From Anaerolineaceae bacterium (GTDB lineage: Bacteria > Planctomycetota > Phycisphaerae > FEN-1346 > JAACEH01): a stretch of DNA of 9,135 nt. The stretch is taken from the NCBI GenBank assembly GCA_011682595.1, contig JAACEH010000078.1:1-9135 (forward strand), read 5' to 3'. Below the pieces are notes generated by a model that worked only from the letters and a program-made list of their open reading frames with translations, was not told the DNA's origin and ran no database searches. Positions 6,440 through 9,135 of the stretch are shown in pieces (the stretch's first letter is position 1; every line of letters starts with the position of its first letter). The translations under genes were made by a program, and so were the position numbers.

Positions 6440-6699
6440 CCAGGCGCCAAATCGGCCGAAAGTTCTACATCAGACCGTCGCGCCGGGTCGCCGGGTCGGC
6501 GGGGCGCCGGCAATTTCGCGGCGGCGAAGCCATTGACAATGCCGCCAAAATTGGCAGAATAGCGGTTCCGTTTCGTCTGCAAGCTCGCCTCGTGACGGCC
6601 GGCAGGCCCACCGTATGAGCGAACGGACTGAAAACCATTGGCCCGGGCCGGCCGAAACCAGCCCCCCTCAGAAGGACGAGGAAAAAAGAAAGCACGACC
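6440..6699 (+). other. Intergenic region between tex and the aldolase fusion gene
   Basis: This 260-base gap holds a GC-rich tandem 8-bp repeat (CGCCGGGT twice, 6481-6496) that can fold with 6503-6507 into a hairpin at 6480-6507. With no T-run it is at best a weak terminator for tex. It also holds the likely promoter at 6533-6560 and then a leader of about 130 bases. A 51-codon open frame at 6615-6770 overlaps the next gene but lacks a good ribosome site. I see no RNA gene or known riboswitch. Confidence 0.5.
6533..6560 (+). promoter_or_regulatory. Possible promoter for the aldolase fusion-ybjQ unit
   Basis: A perfect TTGACA (6533-6538) is followed after 16 bases by CAGAAT (6555-6560, 4 of 6). 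Transcription would start near 6567, leaving about 133 bases of leader. The interrupted palindrome GCCAA-AA-TTGGC (6544-6555) lies between the two boxes, where a repressor could act; that role is only a guess. Confidence 0.45.
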
Positions 6700-8709
6700 A
6701 TGAGCAAGACCACAGGGAAGGCCGAGGCCGACGTCCGCACACTGGTCCGCATCAGCCGCGATGTCGGTAGCGATGACCGGCTGGTCCAGGCCGGCGGCGG
6801 CAACACCAGCGTCAAAAGCGCCGACGGCCGGCGAATGCACATAAAGGCCTCGGGCACCAGCCTTGGCGACATGAGCGCCGATCGCGGCTACGTGACCATG
6901 ACCCTGCCGCCGCTGCTGGAGCTGTTGCACGACAGGCAGATCCGCAAGATGAGCGACGCCGTCCGCGAGCCGCACGTCCTGAAGGCCATGTACGAGGCGG
7001 TGGTCGGCGGCCCGTCGCCGGCGGAACCGGCGGTGCGGCCATCGTGCGAGGCCACCCTGCACGCCATGCTGGAGCGCTACGTCGTCCACATTCACCCCAT
7101 CGCCGTCAACGGTGTGCTCTGCAGCAAGAGGTCGGAGAAACTCTGCCGGGAACTCGCTCGCCGCGGCAAGTTCACGATGGTCTGGGTCCCCTACACCAAT
7201 CCCGGCCACCCGCTGGCCGTGGCTTGCCTGCAGGCGGTCGAGGGCTTCAAGGCCGCCCACGGCGAGGCGCCCGAGGTGCTGCTGCTGGAGAATCACGGCC
7301 TCTTCGTCTCCTCCGCTTCGGCCAGGCGGACCGTGGACCTGACCAAGGCCATCGTCGAGGATTGCGAGCGGCTGTTCAGGTCGCGCCGGGCGAGGGCGAA
7401 GAAAGTCGTCGCTGTCGGCCTGGCCGACCAGGACCTGGAACAGGTGATCGTCGAGTTGCGGCGCTCCCTGGTGACCTGCGGATGCCGGTCGCACCTTGTG
7501 CAGTTCGTGCCCAACCAGACGGCCGCCCGGCTGCTGGCCCGCAAAGACGCCCGGTCGATTATGCGAATGAACTGCACGCCGGACGTGGTGGTCTATTGCC
7601 TGGCCTGGCCGCTGATTCTGCCGGACCGGCCGCTGGGCAGGATTGCCCCGGCCGTCAAGCGGTACGTCGCCGCACATGGAGAAGGGCCGCGAACCGTCCT
7701 TCTGCCGGGCCAGGGGTTCCTCGTGGTCGGCGACAGCTCCAAGGCGCTGAAGACCTCCACCGTCGTCTTTACAGCCGAACTCGAGATCAGCGAGCGGGCC
7801 CTGGCCTTCGGCGGCAAGAAGCTTCTGACCAAGTCGCAGGCCGACTACATCGACAACTGGGAGGTCGAGCACTACCGCCACGAACTGGCCCGGGCCGAGG
7901 CGGGAGAGCCGGGCCCCCTGACGGGCCGGACGGCCCTGGTGACCGGGGCCGGCAGCGGACTGGGTCGCGGCATCTCGATCGGCCTGGCCACCGCCGGGGC
8001 GCACGTGGTGCTGGCCGACATCGATCTTCCGGCGGCCGAGGAGACGGCTGAGTTGATCCTGGAGCGCGTCGGCACGTCTCGGGCCACGGCCGTAGGGACC
8101 GACGTCACCGACGAGCAGAGCATGGCCGAGGCCTTTCGGCGGACCATCATGACCTACGGCGGCATCGACGTGATGGTGGCCGCGGCGGGCATCGCTCCGG
8201 CCTACCCGATTCAGGATTTCCCGGTCGGGGCCTTCCGCAAGACCCTGGAGATCAACCTGACGGGTTACTTCCTGGCGGGCCGCGAGGCGGCGCGGTGGAT
8301 GATTCGCCAGGAGACCGGAGGCTCGCTGATTTTCATCTCGTCGAAGTCGGGGCTCGGGGCCTCGAAGAACAACGCCGCCTACAATGCGACCAAAGCCGGC
8401 GAACTGCACCTGATGCGCGGACTGGCCCTGGAGCTGGGGCAATACGGCATTCGGGCCAACGCCATCTGCCCGGGCAACGTCTTCGAGGGGTCGAAGATCT
8501 GGAACGCCGAGTACATTAAGCAGGCGGCCAGGAAAAGAGGACTCAAGCCGGCGGAGGTAATTCCCTACTACATTTCGCTGACGGCGATGAACCAGGAGAT
8601 CAAGCAGCAGGACATAGCCAATGCCGCCGTGTTCCTGGCCTCGCCGGCCAGCCGCGTCATCAGCGGCCAGTCGCTGGTGGTTGACGCCGGGCAGGAGTTT
8701 GTGCGGTAG
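6700..8709 (+). CDS. Bifunctional class II aldolase / short-chain dehydrogenase (RhaEW/YuxG-like, COG3347)
   Basis: The 669-residue protein fuses two enzymes. The N-terminal class II aldolase/adducin domain (about 1-230) has GGGNTSVK (32-39), CEATLH with Glu117, HIHP (His130, His132) and ENHGLF (His199), the expected metal-binding set plus catalytic acid. A linker of the COG3347 type (about 240-405) includes NCTPDVVVYCLAWPL. The C-terminal short-chain dehydrogenase (about 408-669) has the nucleotide-binding TGAGSGLG (415-422) and a complete Asn519-Ser548-Tyr561-Lys565 tetrad; the usual NNAG motif reads AAAG (494-497). Known relatives cleave rhamnulose-1-phosphate to dihydroxyacetone phosphate and L-lactaldehyde and oxidise the aldehyde. 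No kinase, isomerase or microcompartment gene is adjacent, so the substrate is unproven. The ATG at 6700 has only a distant GGACGAGG upstream. The next gene follows after 23 bases. Confidence 0.88.
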   Translation: MSKTTGKAEADVRTLVRISRDVGSDDRLVQAGGGNTSVKSADGRRMHIKASGTSLGDMSADRGYVTMTLPPLLELLHDRQIRKMSDAVREPHVLKAMYEAVVGGPSPAEPAVRPSCEATLHAMLERYVVHIHPIAVNGVLCSKRSEKLCRELARRGKFTMVWVPYTNPGHPLAVACLQAVEGFKAAHGEAPEVLLLENHGLFVSSASARRTVDLTKAIVEDCERLFRSRRARAKKVVAVGLADQDLEQVIVELRRSLVTCGCRSHLVQFVPNQTAARLLARKDARSIMRMNCTPDVVVYCLAWPLILPDRPLGRIAPAVKRYVAAHGEGPRTVLLPGQGFLVVGDSSKALKTSTVVFTAELEISERALAFGGKKLLTKSQADYIDNWEVEHYRHELARAEAGEPGPLTGRTALVTGAGSGLGRGISIGLATAGAHVVLADIDLPAAEETAELILERVGTSRATAVGTDVTDEQSMAEAFRRTIMTYGGIDVMVAAAGIAPAYPIQDFPVGAFRKTLEINLTGYFLAGREAARWMIRQETGGSLIFISSKSGLGASKNNAAYNATKAGELHLMRGLALELGQYGIRANAICPGNVFEGSKIWNAEYIKQAARKRGLKPAEVIPYYISLTAMNQEIKQQDIANAAVFLASPASRVISGQSLVVDAGQEFVR

Positions 8710-8732
8710 GACAAACAAGAGAGGAGACCGAC

Positions 8733-9062
8733 ATGATCATCGTTAATACCGACTACGTACCGGGCCACCAGGTCGTCGAGTGCCTGGGCCTGGCTCGCGG
8801 CAACACGATCCGCTGTACGAACGTCGTCCGCGACTGGTTCGCCGGTCTGAAACAGATCGTTGGCGGCGAGATCGAGTCGTACACCCGCATGATCAGCGAG
8901 GCCCGCGAGGAGGCCTTGTCGCGCCTGGTCCAGGCGGCCCAGAGTGTGGGCGCCAACGCCGTGATCAACGTGCGCTTCACGACCAGCGCCGTGATGAACA
9001 ACGCCAGCGAGATTCTCGCTTACGGCACGGCGGTCAAAGTCGTACCCGACAATGCCGGTTGA
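8733..9062 (+). CDS. ybjQ: YbjQ family protein (UPF0145), function unknown
   Basis: The 109-residue product matches the small YbjQ/UPF0145 family in length and pattern. It starts with a beta-strand (MIIVNTDYVPG) and has ECLGLARGNTI (16-26), then a middle helix rich in Glu/Arg (IESYTRMISEAREEALSRL) and GANAVINVRF (73-82). It ends in ILAYGTAVKVV, as in family members that form pentamers. No signal peptide or membrane segment is seen. The biochemical role is unknown; an older label of heavy-metal binding rests on weak evidence and I do not adopt it. A strong GAGAGGAG lies seven bases before the ATG, and the gene starts 23 bases after the aldolase fusion on the same strand, so co-transcription is likely. 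Confidence 0.88.
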   Translation: MIIVNTDYVPGHQVVECLGLARGNTIRCTNVVRDWFAGLKQIVGGEIESYTRMISEAREEALSRLVQAAQSVGANAVINVRFTTSAVMNNASEILAYGTAVKVVPDNAG

Positions 9063-9069
9063 CCGGTAG

Positions 9070-9096
9070 CATGGCAACATCAGCGGGGTTGCCATG
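9070..9096. repeat. Perfect hairpin downstream of ybjQ
   Basis: CATGGCAAC (9070-9078) and GTTGCCATG (9088-9096) form a perfect 9-bp stem around a 9-base loop, eight bases after the ybjQ stop codon. No T-run follows, so it is not a standard intrinsic terminator, although it could protect the mRNA 3' end. Confidence 0.7.
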
Positions 9097-9109
9097 AAAG
9101 CTCCAGATC

Positions 9110-9129
9110 GTCGGGTCTGTTGACCCGAC
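9110..9129. repeat. Perfect REP-like hairpin at right edge
   Basis: GTCGGGTC (9110-9117), loop TGTT and GACCCGAC (9122-9129) form a perfect 8-bp stem, 13 bases after the previous hairpin. CTACAA follows and the window ends, so the element may extend further. The shape and intergenic position suggest a repetitive extragenic palindrome; a terminator is possible only if a T-run follows beyond the edge. Confidence 0.65.
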
Positions 9130-9135
9130 CTACAA

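Noticed and set aside
6615..6770. 51-residue small open frame overlapping the aldolase fusion start
   Set aside because: Very hydrophilic, no good ribosome site, no recognised family, and most of its second half is a shadow of the fusion gene. It could be a leader peptide but nothing supports that.
6283..8718. 811-codon open frame on the minus strand opposite the aldolase fusion
   Set aside because: It lies wholly opposite a gene with clear domains and catalytic residues, has His/Gly/Arg/Pro-rich shadow composition and no recognisable motif. High GC keeps the antisense frame free of stops.

Overview
This 9.1-kb window is a GC-rich bacterial chromosomal segment made mostly of housekeeping and accessory metabolic genes. 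It carries no phage, insertion-sequence or CRISPR signature and no rRNA or tRNA genes. Strong Shine-Dalgarno sequences, sigma-70-like promoters, a flotillin/NfeD pair, a COG3347-type aldolase/short-chain dehydrogenase fusion and palindromic repeats between genes would all fit a Planctomycetota (Phycisphaerae-like) genome. That assignment is inference from gene content and style, not proof.

Layout. The left part (1-3988) is read on the minus strand, in four units. cobO (3440-3988) encodes a cob(I)alamin adenosyltransferase and has its own promoter. A two-gene membrane operon follows: an NfeD-like protein (2533-3186), then flotillin (936-2429). It has a good promoter at 3247-3275 and ends in a 12-bp-stem intrinsic terminator at 878-906. 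Next is thiS-thiG (thiazole synthesis for thiamine), with its own promoter at 806-834; thiG runs off the left edge. The right part is read on the plus strand: tex (4205-6439), an S1-domain RNA-binding transcription accessory protein that diverges from cobO; then a two-gene unit of a class II aldolase/short-chain dehydrogenase fusion (6700-8709) and a small YbjQ/UPF0145 protein (8733-9062).

How the genes work together. ThiS carries sulfur as a C-terminal thiocarboxylate and ThiG uses it to build the thiazole phosphate. NfeD-like proteins and flotillins form a conserved membrane-microdomain pair, so their coupling here is expected. cobO and tex share a short divergent promoter region in which the two predicted -35 hexamers are a perfect inverted pair. 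The aldolase/dehydrogenase fusion resembles the enzymes that cleave rhamnulose-1-phosphate and oxidise lactaldehyde, but no sugar-pathway genes lie next to it, so its substrate is open.

The least explained parts are non-coding. Two tandem 27-bp palindromic units plus a 12-bp direct repeat lie between nfeD and flotillin (2451-2526). Two back-to-back perfect hairpins lie at the right edge (9070-9129). I found no convincing new multi-gene defence or mobile system; the long ORFs opposite the real genes are GC-rich shadows.
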